From Cognatundibacterium rugosum (GTDB lineage Bacteria > Pseudomonadota > Gammaproteobacteria > Burkholderiales > Burkholderiaceae_D), in assembly GCF_014284365.1 (NCBI RefSeq), contig NZ_JACOGG010000001.1:62001-126000 (forward strand): DNA of 64,000 bases, given 5' to 3'. Made by a program: the position numbers and the translations under genes. This document shows positions 15,487 to 24,898 of the stretch, in pieces. The notes beneath the pieces are model-generated. The model ran no database searches and was not told the origin of the DNA. It was given only the letters and a program-made list of their open reading frames with translations. Each line of letters starts with the position of its first letter. The stretch's first letter is position 1.

Positions 15487-16551
15487 TCAAAAGAATTCGG
15501 CAATGTCGTTGGCCTGTTCCTGCTGTAAGTCACCGCTGACAACCAGGCTGTCGTAAAAACAGCTGCGATTCCGACCATTCATTTTGGCGTAGTACAGTGC
15601 CTGATCCGCACGCCCGACAATGGCGACCGCGGGTTCAAATAAGTCGATTTTGGCATAGCCTATGCTGACTGTGACGGTACCCACCTGCGGAAAATGATAA
15701 TTTCCTACCGTCTGACGGAAGCGGTCGAAAATCTGATCAGCGTCCTGCTTAGTGACGGAACGCAGCAAAATCACGAACTCCTCACCACCGAAGCGGAATA
15801 AGCGATCATTCGGCCTGAAAGAATTACGTAGCAAGTTGGCGATCAGTATCAATACCTCATCGCCGTATAGATGGCCAAACTGATCGTTAATCCGCTTAAA
15901 ATGGTCAATATCGAGCACTGCAAGCCAGTTGAATTTTTCCGCGTCCTGCTCGCGCCTTTCGGTTTCTGGCTTAGCCAAAGACGGTTGCGAATCAGGCATG
16001 ACTTCCAAGGGCTTCATTTCCCTTAAGTTGGTGCGCAAGACCTTGGAAAAACTGTCATCGAAAGTCTTGCGGTTAAGCAGTCCGGTCAGTGAATCTCTTT
16101 CGCTGTAATCCAACAGATTCTGAAAATTCCGGTACACAATCAGCATGCCATTGACGACTTCCATGACTGGCTCTTCGGCTTGCTGAGGATGGCTGAGCTG
16201 CAGGCAAGTATGCAGTTTGTCATTGATCCAGATCGGCAGCCACAACATCTCATGCCCATCCTCGACGAGACGGATGATGCTCAGCTTTTGCCCCAGTCCC
16301 TGCCATAAGTCGCTGATTTGCTCAGGAAGCAGGTCATCCGCGTCCGTCACCTGTTCCAGCACATCCGTGCTTTGTGCTGTGATGCGTATTTTAGGGCGCA
16401 TTACGGTATGCCCACCCATACTGACTACTTCGAATACGGTTGCCTGTTCAGCAGCCAGCAATTCGCGCAGCGAACTGGCGACGGAAATATTGAGCAGATC
16501 ATGGTCGCGATGACCAGTAATTTCCACCAGATGCTTGATAAATGAGTTCAT
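15487..16551 (-). CDS. Diguanylate cyclase with an N-terminal sensory region
   Basis: A 354-residue soluble protein. The C-terminal GGDEF domain makes cyclic di-GMP from two GTP. Its active-site motif reads RFGGEEFVILL near residues 250-260, with an RPND inhibitory I-site five residues before, so product feedback is likely. Residues 1-165 form a GAF-like region of uncertain type with no membrane segment. AGGA about 8 bases before the ATG supports the start. It lies back-to-back with the cupredoxin gene at 16730, across 178 bp. Confidence 0.9.
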   Translation of the reverse strand: MNSFIKHLVEITGHRDHDLLNISVASSLRELLAAEQATVFEVVSMGGHTVMRPKIRITAQSTDVLEQVTDADDLLPEQISDLWQGLGQKLSIIRLVEDGHEMLWLPIWINDKLHTCLQLSHPQQAEEPVMEVVNGMLIVYRNFQNLLDYSERDSLTGLLNRKTFDDSFSKVLRTNLREMKPLEVMPDSQPSLAKPETERREQDAEKFNWLAVLDIDHFKRINDQFGHLYGDEVLILIANLLRNSFRPNDRLFRFGGEEFVILLRSVTKQDADQIFDRFRQTVGNYHFPQVGTVTVSIGYAKIDLFEPAVAIVGRADQALYYAKMNGRNRSCFYDSLVVSGDLQQEQANDIAEFF

Positions 16552-16729
16552 GCTGACATTCCTGCAGTGCGTGCGGAAAACTTAAGCTAAAATTGTTTTC
16601 ATATTACATTTTCTATTCCGGTATTGCACCGCTACACAGCTTAAATCCGATGCAATATAGCAACAACGATGGTTTCCGCCAGCAGCGCTACTGTCAATAC
16701 TCGTCAGCTTAGTCACGAAAGACATCACC

Positions 16730-17356
16730 ATGTTATTGCCACGCTTAGGTTTCGCATCCTGCTTTACACCCGTCTTGACTGGCCTGCTGCTGATGGCTGG
16801 CATGCAAACGGCCCATGCCAACAGAGTAGTACAAATTCTCGACAGCGAAGGGAAAGCTGTGGAAAACGCCGTCGTCAGCGCAGAAGCAGTCAATGGCAAT
16901 CAGCCGGTAAAAGCCGGCAACTACTCCATAGAGCAAAAAGACCGCAAATTTCTGCCTTTGGTCAGCGTGATTCCGGTCGGCAGCGCGGTCAGCTTCCCCA
17001 ACAATGATACGGTCAAGCACCATGCGTATTCCTTTTCCGCCGCGAAGCGTTTTGAACTGAAGCTGTATTCAGGCAAACCCAGCAATCCCGTGGTGTTCGA
17101 CACACCGGGTACCGTGGTCATTGGTTGCAATATCCATGATCAGATGATCGCATATGTGCAGGTGGTAAACACCCCGTATTTCGCTAAAACAGATGCTAAA
17201 GGCTTAGCCACATTAGCGAATATGCCCAGTGGCAAATACACGCTGAAGGTCTGGCATTACAAAATGGCACCCGGCTCGGAAGGCCTACAACAAAGCTGGC
17301 AGGCGGAGGCAGAGGGTGCACCGTATCAAGTCAGGCTGAATGGCAAGTTCGACTAA
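16730..17356 (+). CDS. Exported cupredoxin-like protein (methylamine utilisation-type)
   Basis: A 208-residue exported protein with a signal peptide cut near AHANR. The mature domain has the spacing of a type 1 copper site: His97/His98 in VKHHAYSF, then Cys133, His136 and Met139 in GCNIHDQMIAYV. The sequence around the site, PNNDTVKHHAYSF, is characteristic of proteins annotated as methylamine utilisation proteins, although no mau genes are present here. After the copper site a small Ig-like or carboxypeptidase regulatory-type beta region follows (MPSGKYTLKVWHYKM). It probably carries electrons or copper in the periplasm. A GGDEF-EAL gene starts 43 bases downstream in the same direction, suggesting joint expression. 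Confidence 0.8.
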   Translation: MLLPRLGFASCFTPVLTGLLLMAGMQTAHANRVVQILDSEGKAVENAVVSAEAVNGNQPVKAGNYSIEQKDRKFLPLVSVIPVGSAVSFPNNDTVKHHAYSFSAAKRFELKLYSGKPSNPVVFDTPGTVVIGCNIHDQMIAYVQVVNTPYFAKTDAKGLATLANMPSGKYTLKVWHYKMAPGSEGLQQSWQAEAEGAPYQVRLNGKFD

Positions 17357-17399
17357 GCAAACCCTGACCCCAGCCAGTAGTTCAACCACGAGAGAATTT

Positions 17400-19775
17400 A
17401 TGCGTTTTCACAGCCTGCAAGCAAGAATTATTGCGCTCTTCATCAGCCTGCTGCTGTTACTGCAACTGGTTGCCTACGGCTTTATTGATCAGGCGATAGA
17501 TAAAAATGCGCGCCAGACGTTGAACAAAGAGCTGCATACCAATGAAAATTTCTTCCAGCGTATCATAGAAAAAAATGCACAGAATCTGGTGCAGGCTGCC
17601 ACCATCGTATCTAAGGATTATGCCTTGCGCGACGCCATCAGCAGTAACGACACCCAGACCATCGTATCTGCGCTGCTGAATCACGGCGAACGTATCAATG
17701 CGGATCTGACTATGCTGGTCGGACTGGATGGAAAAATCATCGCTGCCAGCAGCGATACGCTGGCGCATGGTATGCAGGATCGGGTACAGCAGTTAATGAA
17801 TACTGCCAGCAATAAAGGGGGGGCAGCAAACATCGTGAGTCTGAATGGCCGCCCTTATCAGTTGGTGATGGTGCCGATACTGGCACCGGTGGCAATCAGC
17901 TGGGTCGCGCTGGCGGTGCCGGTCGATCAGGTGCTGGTCAAAGAAATGCATGAACTGTCGCCACTCGAGGTCAGTATCGTCAGTGCAGTCAAAGGCGGCG
18001 CATGGCAAATGCAAAGCACCAGCCTGACCGAAACCCAGGCCAGACAACTGATTGCAGCGCTGCCACGTGAGCTGCCGTCGAATAAACGGATCACGACGAT
18101 GCAAATCGATCAGGATGAATACAGTTCACAACTGGTCGATATGAATGCCAGCGAAGGCCAGCATACTGTCGCGGTATTGCAGTTATCGTTCAGCCGTACG
18201 GTGGCACCGTATAAACTGCTGCAACGGAATCTGCTAATACTGAGTATCGTAGCTACCCTGCTGGCGATCATCATCAGCGCCGTTACTGCCCGCCGTATCA
18301 CCAACCCTTTACGTCAATTGTCGGATACGGCCAAGCGTTTTGCTACGGGTAACTATCAGGGTGATATTGCGATACGGCGCAGCGATGAAATTGGTGATCT
18401 GGCCAAGAGTTTCAGCCATATGCGCGATGCGATTGCCACCCGCGAAAAAGAAATCAGCCGGCTGGCTTACTGGGATACGCTCACGCATTTGCCCAATCGC
18501 GCGCTATTTACATCGATGCTCAATGATGCACTGCTTGCAGCAGCTGCCCGTGGCGATACGGTGCATGTGCTGATGCTCGATCTGGACCGTTTTAAATATG
18601 TCAACGATTTGATGGGACATGATTTTGGTGACCGGCTGCTGACCGAAGTCGCGCAACGTCTGAGCCAGCAGCTAGGCGCTGGTAAGCCCAAACCGGCCCG
18701 GCTCGGCGGTGATGAATTCGCCGTACTGCTGCCTGCCAGTACACTGGATGATGCGCAACAGACTGCGCGTGCAATTGCGCAGTCGTTTGAGCGCCCGATT
18801 GCGATTGATGATCAGAACGTGGATATTGGTGCCGGCATAGGGATCGCAGCCTATCCAGCCCATGCCAGCGATGCAGCCAGTCTGATGAGCCGGGTTGAAG
18901 TCGCGATGTATGCGGCAAAACGTGCGCGTCAGGGCGCAGTCACCTACTCGCCTGAAATCGACAAATCCAGTCAAAAAAACCTGTCACTGTTATCCGATAT
19001 GCGCGCAGCACTGGAGCGAAATCAGTTTCAGCTGTGGGTGCAGCCTAAAGTCAGTCTGCATGACTACCGGCTGATCGGGGTAGAGGCGCTGGTGCGCTGG
19101 GTCCATCCTGAACGCGGCATGGTATTCCCGGACCAGTTCATCCCGTTCGCCGAACAATCCGGCTTTATCCGCAGCCTGACGCACTGGATCATGGACCAGG
19201 CGGCGCAAACCCTGAAACTGTGGCAGGCACAGGACCTCGTACTGAAAATGTCGGTCAATATCTCTACCATGGATTTAATGGATCAGGATTTACCGCAAAA
19301 ATTTGCTGCCATACTCGATCAGTATGCGCTGGCGACCTCACAGTTTTGTCTGGAAATTACTGAGAGTGCGATTATGGATGATCCTGTGCGCGCCCATCAG
19401 ACGCTGGATAATCTGCATGCGATGGGCATGGATTTGTCAATTGATGACTTTGGTACCGGCTACTCTTCACTAGCCTACCTGAAGCAGTTACCAGTCAACG
19501 AGTTGAAAATTGATAAGTCTTTTGTATTGAAAATGGATAAGGACAATGCTGACAGCCGCATCGTCAAATCCACCATCGATCTGGCCCACAATATGCAATT
19601 GCGGGTGGTCGCAGAAGGAGTAGAAAACCAGCAGGTGATGCAGTTACTCAGAGAGTTAGGCTGTGATCAGGTACAAGGCTATTTCCTGAGCAAACCTATG
19701 CCAGCGAGTCAGTTAACCGTCTGGAAACAGGATTGGGAACAGCGTGCGGCACAGTTACCGACCTCCGGCACCTGA
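17400..19775 (+). CDS. Membrane diguanylate cyclase/phosphodiesterase (HAMP-GGDEF-EAL)
   Basis: A 791-residue inner-membrane protein. Order: membrane helix (about 8-30), periplasmic sensor domain (to about 280), second membrane helix, HAMP, GGDEF and EAL. The GGDEF motif RLGGDEFAVLL (about 433-443) is intact but no RxxD I-site precedes it. The EAL domain keeps EALVRW (about 560), DDFGTGYSS and the closing AEGVEN. Both synthesis and breakdown of cyclic di-GMP are therefore possible. The start at 17400 is chosen because it gives a normal membrane-anchor head; the frame opens 60 bases earlier inside the upstream gene. The periplasmic sensor next to a cupredoxin gene suggests it may read a redox or copper signal (inference). 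Confidence 0.9.
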   Translation: MRFHSLQARIIALFISLLLLLQLVAYGFIDQAIDKNARQTLNKELHTNENFFQRIIEKNAQNLVQAATIVSKDYALRDAISSNDTQTIVSALLNHGERINADLTMLVGLDGKIIAASSDTLAHGMQDRVQQLMNTASNKGGAANIVSLNGRPYQLVMVPILAPVAISWVALAVPVDQVLVKEMHELSPLEVSIVSAVKGGAWQMQSTSLTETQARQLIAALPRELPSNKRITTMQIDQDEYSSQLVDMNASEGQHTVAVLQLSFSRTVAPYKLLQRNLLILSIVATLLAIIISAVTARRITNPLRQLSDTAKRFATGNYQGDIAIRRSDEIGDLAKSFSHMRDAIATREKEISRLAYWDTLTHLPNRALFTSMLNDALLAAAARGDTVHVLMLDLDRFKYVNDLMGHDFGDRLLTEVAQRLSQQLGAGKPKPARLGGDEFAVLLPASTLDDAQQTARAIAQSFERPIAIDDQNVDIGAGIGIAAYPAHASDAASLMSRVEVAMYAAKRARQGAVTYSPEIDKSSQKNLSLLSDMRAALERNQFQLWVQPKVSLHDYRLIGVEALVRWVHPERGMVFPDQFIPFAEQSGFIRSLTHWIMDQAAQTLKLWQAQDLVLKMSVNISTMDLMDQDLPQKFAAILDQYALATSQFCLEITESAIMDDPVRAHQTLDNLHAMGMDLSIDDFGTGYSSLAYLKQLPVNELKIDKSFVLKMDKDNADSRIVKSTIDLAHNMQLRVVAEGVENQQVMQLLRELGCDQVQGYFLSKPMPASQLTVWKQDWEQRAAQLPTSGT

Positions 19776-19800
19776 ATATAGCTGATCGATTCAGCACAAA

Positions 19801-21588
19801 TTATGCACGATTCACACGTTGCAATTTGCGGTCGCGCTTACGGTTATACATGCGACTGTCAGCAATTTTGATGAGTCGCATATAATCGTCACCATCTTCC
19901 GGATAGCTGGCCCAGCCTATAGAGGCGCCGACATCTACCATCGCGTTTTCGAGCGCAATCGGCTCTTCCACCACGGAAGAAATTTTATCAACCAGGTGGT
20001 GAATATCGCCTGCATGCCGTAAATCCCTGATCAGCAAAACGAATTCATCGCCGCCATAACGTGCCACATCGTCGGTGTCACGTACTGCAGCGCGCAATCT
20101 GGCGGCAGTAATCACCAGCACCTTATCACCCGCGTCGTGACCGTAATTGTCGTTCACGAATTTGAAGCGGTCCAGATCAACAAAGAGCAGGGTGTAGCCC
20201 TGAATCTGCTCAGGATTCTCCTCTGCCATGCGCTGGATATGGGTAATTTGTGCAAACAACGATTCACGGTTGGCAACCTGGGTCAGCTTATCAAAACGTA
20301 GCTTGTTCTCCATTTCACTGAACGTTTCCGCCAGTATTCCGATTTCATCGGTACGACGGATATCCATTTTCGGCATCGGTTCACCATTACCAAATTTTTC
20401 GGCCGCCGCAGTCAGCTTGCGGATATCCCGGATCACGCGCTCGACAATAGTCAGACCAATGGTCAGTGCAAAAATAATACAGGCAATCGCGATCACTACA
20501 CTCTGAAAAAAGCCCTGATTAATGGTGTTCATGAAATCTGCACGCGGCACGGCAACCACTGTTTGCCAGTTAAGTCCCTGCTTATTGCCAAGCGGCGATA
20601 CCGCCACATCCACTGTCCCCTGCTCCAGTTCCAGCGACAGGGTTTCCTGCTGGGAGAGAGCCCGGCTCCCGATTTTTTTAAAGGTTTCGCTGATCAGACT
20701 GGTTTTCATATCCGACGCACGCATACGCTCGGGCAGGCCATTCACCACGCGTTCCGGCAACTCTTTGCCGGAAGTCGCCACGATGTAACCATCCGCATCG
20801 ACGATATACGCCACGCTGTTTTTACTAATTTCCAGGCGACTCAGAAAACTCGACAACTCTTTGAGCGTCACGTCTGTCGCGACCACCCCGGCAAATTCAT
20901 GATTTTTCTGAAATACCGATTTAGCCAGCGTAATGGTCGGATAATGAAAAGAAAAGTTATTGTAAATTTTGGACCAGACCGGCGCTTCCGAATTCATCGC
21001 AGCCTGATACCAGGGACGTTTGCGTGGATCAAACTGGTCCTGACGGATTTTGACAGAACGGTCACCTATTGCAGTCACGCGGTAGACATCTCGGTGATCG
21101 GAGTCCGGTTCACGTAAAAACAACTGCACTTCACTGCGGGATATACGATAAACCCCAACAAAACGGCCATCCTTTCCACCGAAATACACATAATTATTCA
21201 CATCCATGAATAAACCGCTGGCGGTCCAGAACTTATCTTCCAGCACATGCAGATCAACCGAAAAGTCATGCTCTTTGGGCACCCGGGCCGAACTCGGCGC
21301 AACCGATTCCAGGGCAATCAAGGCGCCATCCAGATGTTTTTCCGACGCGACATTGATGCGGTTGACCATATCCACCAACACCCTCTGCGTCAGTGTGTAG
21401 ACCGCATCCGTACCCGCCTTCATCGATACCCAGGCAATCGCTGCGGATACACTGATGACCAGCACCGTAATAGGAATAACTAACTCGCGGCGTAAAGAGG
21501 AGCGACTCATAAAGAATGGATAGCGACTAAGGTGTGACGTACTTGTTTTCGTTATTTCTTTTACCTGTGGATCACCGAAGCTCCGCAT
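19801..21588 (-). CDS. Membrane diguanylate cyclase (dCache-HAMP-GGDEF)
   Basis: An inner-membrane diguanylate cyclase. A membrane helix (LVIPITVLVISVSAAIAWVS) is followed by a large periplasmic double-Cache region with the pattern RKRPWYQAA, a second helix (VVIAIACIIFALTIGLTIV), a HAMP linker and a GGDEF domain. The active site RYGGDEFVLLI is intact and preceded by an RDTD I-site. dCache domains bind small molecules such as amino acids or organic acids. The start is uncertain: ATG codons at 21600, 21588 and 21510 are in frame and none has a good ribosome site; 21510 would start just before the first membrane helix. It is divergent from the DUF3034 gene. Confidence 0.85.
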   Translation of the reverse strand: MRSFGDPQVKEITKTSTSHLSRYPFFMSRSSLRRELVIPITVLVISVSAAIAWVSMKAGTDAVYTLTQRVLVDMVNRINVASEKHLDGALIALESVAPSSARVPKEHDFSVDLHVLEDKFWTASGLFMDVNNYVYFGGKDGRFVGVYRISRSEVQLFLREPDSDHRDVYRVTAIGDRSVKIRQDQFDPRKRPWYQAAMNSEAPVWSKIYNNFSFHYPTITLAKSVFQKNHEFAGVVATDVTLKELSSFLSRLEISKNSVAYIVDADGYIVATSGKELPERVVNGLPERMRASDMKTSLISETFKKIGSRALSQQETLSLELEQGTVDVAVSPLGNKQGLNWQTVVAVPRADFMNTINQGFFQSVVIAIACIIFALTIGLTIVERVIRDIRKLTAAAEKFGNGEPMPKMDIRRTDEIGILAETFSEMENKLRFDKLTQVANRESLFAQITHIQRMAEENPEQIQGYTLLFVDLDRFKFVNDNYGHDAGDKVLVITAARLRAAVRDTDDVARYGGDEFVLLIRDLRHAGDIHHLVDKISSVVEEPIALENAMVDVGASIGWASYPEDGDDYMRLIKIADSRMYNRKRDRKLQRVNRA

Positions 21589-21838
21589 AACCCCTATCAT
21601 GCGCACTCTGTCTCGTTTCTGCAAGTGACCAGAGTAGTCCGGCAACAACCGACTTTGTTACAAATTCACACAAATCGCTAAGCATACTATGGAGTGTTGC
21701 CGCAAAGACAGTAAAAATCTGGATTTCACATCTTTTTTCTTCTTTATGCGGCAGATGCAACAAAATGCGACGAAAAACCATACAAAAAGCATCATTTCCG
21801 AAAATAAACTAAGATTAAACGATGGGAATGACGCGTTA

Positions 21839-22759
21839 ATGACGATGATAACGATGAGTACACTGCAATTTTTAAAGTTGAGTACGGCAAGCTTGCTCAG
21901 CATAGGGCTGATCCACATGGCGCATGCGCTGGATTTACCCCCCTCCGATCGCGGCAAATTACTCGCGACTGCCGGGGTGAGCCAGGCAGAAGGTGCGGCC
22001 GGTGGGGGTTTGGTGCCCTGGGCCGTAATCGCTGGCTATGGCAGCGAAGACAGTGCAGGTGTCACAGCCTTTGTGACACAGCTGAGTACACGTGATTACC
22101 GCCTGCGCAGCAGCGGCGTCGCGCTGGGCTGGCACGATAAGCTGGAAGTCTCACTGGCCAGGCAGGAATTCACCGGCAGTGAAGCACCACTCGATCAGCT
22201 CAGACTCAGCCAGGATATCGTGGGCATCAAGCTCAAACTCAGTGGCGATCTGATTGCCGATCAGGATACCTGGCGACCGCAGCTGGCGGTCGGCGCGATG
22301 TTCAAACAGACGCGGGCTGTCGAAGGCCTGTCTGCCTTAAGCGTCACCTCCGTGACCCAGCTGGGTGCGACTGACAGCAAGGGGGTGGATTACTATGTCT
22401 CTGCGAGCAAGCTGCTGTTAGCCAATAATCTCTTACTCAACGGCACCCTGCGCCTGAGCAAAAGCAATCAGCTAGGCTTGCTGGGGTTTGGCGGGCCGCA
22501 ATCGCAAAGCTATCAGATATTGCCTGAAGTCTCAGTCGCTTATTTGCTGAGCCCACACTGGGTAGCGGGTGCCGAATACCGGCAGCGTCCTTCGAATCTG
22601 GTGATTGATCGTGAGAAAGCCGCCAAAGATGTGTTCCTGGCTTACTTCCCGAATAAGCAATGGTCACTGACACTGGCCTATGTCAGTCTGGGCGATATCA
22701 CGGTATTCAACCCTCGCAATCAACAGGGCTGGTATCTGTCCCTACAACTCGCTAACTAA
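21839..22759 (+). CDS. DUF3034 family exported protein
   Basis: A 306-residue protein with a signal peptide ending at MAHALDLPP. The region KLLATAGVSQAEGAAGGGLV near the mature N-terminus matches DUF3034, a family of unknown function. The rest shows alternating polar and apolar residues typical of an outer-membrane beta barrel, and it ends with GWYLSLQLAN. A start at 21839 is preferred because GGGA lies upstream; two further in-frame ATGs follow within 15 bases. It is the first of four consecutive genes for exported proteins. The 250-bp AT-rich region upstream, shared with the divergent cyclase gene, probably holds the promoter. Confidence 0.82.
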   Translation: MTMITMSTLQFLKLSTASLLSIGLIHMAHALDLPPSDRGKLLATAGVSQAEGAAGGGLVPWAVIAGYGSEDSAGVTAFVTQLSTRDYRLRSSGVALGWHDKLEVSLARQEFTGSEAPLDQLRLSQDIVGIKLKLSGDLIADQDTWRPQLAVGAMFKQTRAVEGLSALSVTSVTQLGATDSKGVDYYVSASKLLLANNLLLNGTLRLSKSNQLGLLGFGGPQSQSYQILPEVSVAYLLSPHWVAGAEYRQRPSNLVIDREKAAKDVFLAYFPNKQWSLTLAYVSLGDITVFNPRNQQGWYLSLQLAN

Positions 22760-22782
22760 ATTCTTCAGTAAGTGGATCACCT

Positions 22783-23214
22783 ATGTTTCGTTTTTTTATC
22801 ACTAGCCTGAGTGCCCTGAGTTTCACACTCAGCGCGTCTGCGCAAGCCCAAGCCGACAACCTGTATCAGGCGCTGGGTGGCAGCCCTGGCATTGCACGCG
22901 TGGTTGATCAGCTCATCGTCGAAATTCAGCAAGATGCACGCATTAGCCCACAATTCAAAGAAACCAATATGAAGCGGCTGGCTGAACTGCTAAAAGAGCA
23001 GCTCTGCGTCGTCAGCGATGGTCCTTGCCAATACAGCGGCGACGATATGCTGACGGTGCATGCGCAACTGGGTATCAAAAGCGCGGCTTTCAACGCACTG
23101 GTCGAGGATTTACAGGCGGCGATGCACAAAAATCAAATCCCTTTTCCTACCCAAAACCGGCTGCTGGCCAGACTCGCAGTAATGAAAAAAGATATTGTGG
23201 TGTCAGCGCCCTGA
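22783..23214 (+). CDS. Group 1 truncated haemoglobin with a signal peptide
   Basis: A 143-residue protein. The first 24 residues are a typical Sec signal peptide (FFITSLSALSFTLSASAQAQ), so the globin should be periplasmic, while most truncated haemoglobins are cytoplasmic. The globin part begins LYQALGGSPGIARVVDQL; the proximal haem ligand is most likely His93 in LTVHAQLGI, in the family pattern YxGxxMxxxHxxLxI. Two cysteines (75 and 82) flank the segment before it and could form a disulfide outside the cytoplasm. The aromatic residue usual at helix position B10 appears replaced by an aliphatic one, which would change ligand binding. It lies 23 bases after the DUF3034 gene. Confidence 0.85.
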   Translation: MFRFFITSLSALSFTLSASAQAQADNLYQALGGSPGIARVVDQLIVEIQQDARISPQFKETNMKRLAELLKEQLCVVSDGPCQYSGDDMLTVHAQLGIKSAAFNALVEDLQAAMHKNQIPFPTQNRLLARLAVMKKDIVVSAP

Positions 23215-23290
23215 GTAGCAACGCGGGCGTAACCGGGAACTGTTGTGCACAAATACGGTCAGACGGGCACTCAGCCCACCGGAGACTTCC

Positions 23291-24106
23291 ATGCATAAAC
23301 TCTTCCTCAGCGCCGCCCTGCTCGGCATTGGATTGCAAACACTCAGCCTGTCAGCCCATGCCGATCAGGCTTTGCAGGCCGCTATCAGCGCCAGCCACCG
23401 CAACCCGGCCAATGTCGCGCGCGACCCGGCCCGCCATCCGCTGGAAACCCTGGAATTCTTCGGTATCCGTCCCGACATGACGGTGGTTGAATTGTCGCCC
23501 GGCGGTGGCTGGTACACCGAAATCCTGGCACCTTATCTGCGTCAAAATGGCAAGCTGATCGCAGCCGCCAATGATCCGGCCTCGGACAATGAATACAGCA
23601 AGCGTGCGTATGCGCGCCTGCGTCAGAAACTGGATGCCAATCCGGCTATCTATGATCAGGTCAGCACCGGCATCTTTGAACCACCGAAGAAGATCAGCTA
23701 CGCCGCGCCTGGCAGCGTGGACATGGTACTGACATTCCGTAACATCCATAACTGGATACCGGCTGGCGAAGCAAATGTGCAGGAAATTTTTAACAGCGCT
23801 TACCTTAGTCTGAAATCTGGCGGCGTGTTCGGTATTGTTGAGCACCGTTTGCCAGAAGCCCGCACTCAGGATGAGAAAGCCAGCAACGGCTATGTACACC
23901 AGAGTTATGTGATAAGGTTGGCAGAACGCGCTGGCTTCAAGCTGGCTGGCAGTTCCGAGATCAATGCCAACCCTAAGGACAAAGCCGATCACGAAGGCGG
24001 CGTATGGGCATTGCCACCGACCTATGCCAACAAAGATAAGAACCGCGCAAACTATGAGTCTATCGGTGAAAGTGACCGTATGACGCTCAAATTTATCAAA
24101 CCCTGA
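23291..24106 (+). CDS. Class I methyltransferase-like protein with a signal peptide
   Basis: A 271-residue protein. GGAG at 23281-23284 fixes the start at 23291, giving a Sec signal peptide (MHKLFLSAALLGIGLQTLSL) ending at AHADQ. The rest has a Rossmann-type methyltransferase fold of the COG4798 type: motif I reads MTVVELSPGGGWYTEILAPY, followed by KLIAAANDP and the MVLTFRNIHNW block. S-adenosylmethionine is not known to be plentiful in the periplasm, so either the substrate reaches it some other way or the protein has another role. It is third in the run of exported proteins. Confidence 0.82.
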   Translation: MHKLFLSAALLGIGLQTLSLSAHADQALQAAISASHRNPANVARDPARHPLETLEFFGIRPDMTVVELSPGGGWYTEILAPYLRQNGKLIAAANDPASDNEYSKRAYARLRQKLDANPAIYDQVSTGIFEPPKKISYAAPGSVDMVLTFRNIHNWIPAGEANVQEIFNSAYLSLKSGGVFGIVEHRLPEARTQDEKASNGYVHQSYVIRLAERAGFKLAGSSEINANPKDKADHEGGVWALPPTYANKDKNRANYESIGESDRMTLKFIKP

Positions 24107-24180
24107 TAGCCTGATACGCGTGCCGCACAAGCTCCCGGCCGTCATTCAGGGGATGCAAACTGATTGGGATGGAGGCCGGG

Positions 24181-24777
24181 ATGTGGCGCTCACTTGTTAG
24201 CTTATGGCAGTTACCACTGGTGACAATGCTGGCCACTGCCAGTACGTCACTGCTTGCAGCGGATCGTTATCGCGTCGACAGTGAACACACGTATTCCAGT
24301 TTCGAGTATCTGCACTGGGGCTTATCGCGCCAAAGCGGGCGCTTTGATAAAAACAGTGGCAACATACAAATTGATGTCAGCCAGGATGGCAGCACCAAAA
24401 GCGGCAGTATCGACCTGAGTATAGACGCGACCTCCGTGAATACCGGCTCAGACTTGTTCGATAAGACTTTACGTTCAGCCAGTTTTTTTGACGTGGTCAG
24501 CTTCCCGGTTATCCGTTTTCAATCCGACAAATTACTGTTTGATGGCGAACAATTACGTCAGGTCGAAGGACAGTTAAGCATCAAGGGCATTACCCGGCCC
24601 GTGACTTTACAGATCAGCCATTTTCATTGCCGCTTCATGCTGTTATATCTGAAACAGGCTTGCGGGGCCAATGGCGAGGCGACCGTCAAACGCAGTGATT
24701 ATGATTTAGGCCGTTATGTACCTTTCGTCAGCGATGACATCACACTGCGCTTCAGCATAGAAGCGATACGCGAGTAA
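24181..24777 (+). CDS. YceI-family periplasmic protein
   Basis: A 198-residue protein with a signal peptide ending near LLAADRYR. The YceI lipocalin-like barrel is visible in the family blocks VDSEHTYSSFEYLHWGLSR, DLFDKTLRSASFFDVVSFPV, IRFQSD, GQLSIKGITRPVTL and ALS-type closing strands. YceI proteins bind isoprenoid chains or fatty acids. GGAGG about 5 bases before the ATG at 24181 favours this start over one four codons upstream. It is the fourth exported product in a row after DUF3034, the globin and the methyltransferase-like protein. Confidence 0.88.
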   Translation: MWRSLVSLWQLPLVTMLATASTSLLAADRYRVDSEHTYSSFEYLHWGLSRQSGRFDKNSGNIQIDVSQDGSTKSGSIDLSIDATSVNTGSDLFDKTLRSASFFDVVSFPVIRFQSDKLLFDGEQLRQVEGQLSIKGITRPVTLQISHFHCRFMLLYLKQACGANGEATVKRSDYDLGRYVPFVSDDITLRFSIEAIRE

Positions 24778-24898
24778 GTGTACGTCCTGCGCTGCTGTGC
24801 GGATTTCCACGGCACAGAGTGGAAAACACGGCAAGACAAGTTGATGAGTCACAGGTAAGCTGTGCCGAATTCAAGTTTTTTTTGCTCCCGACACCACC

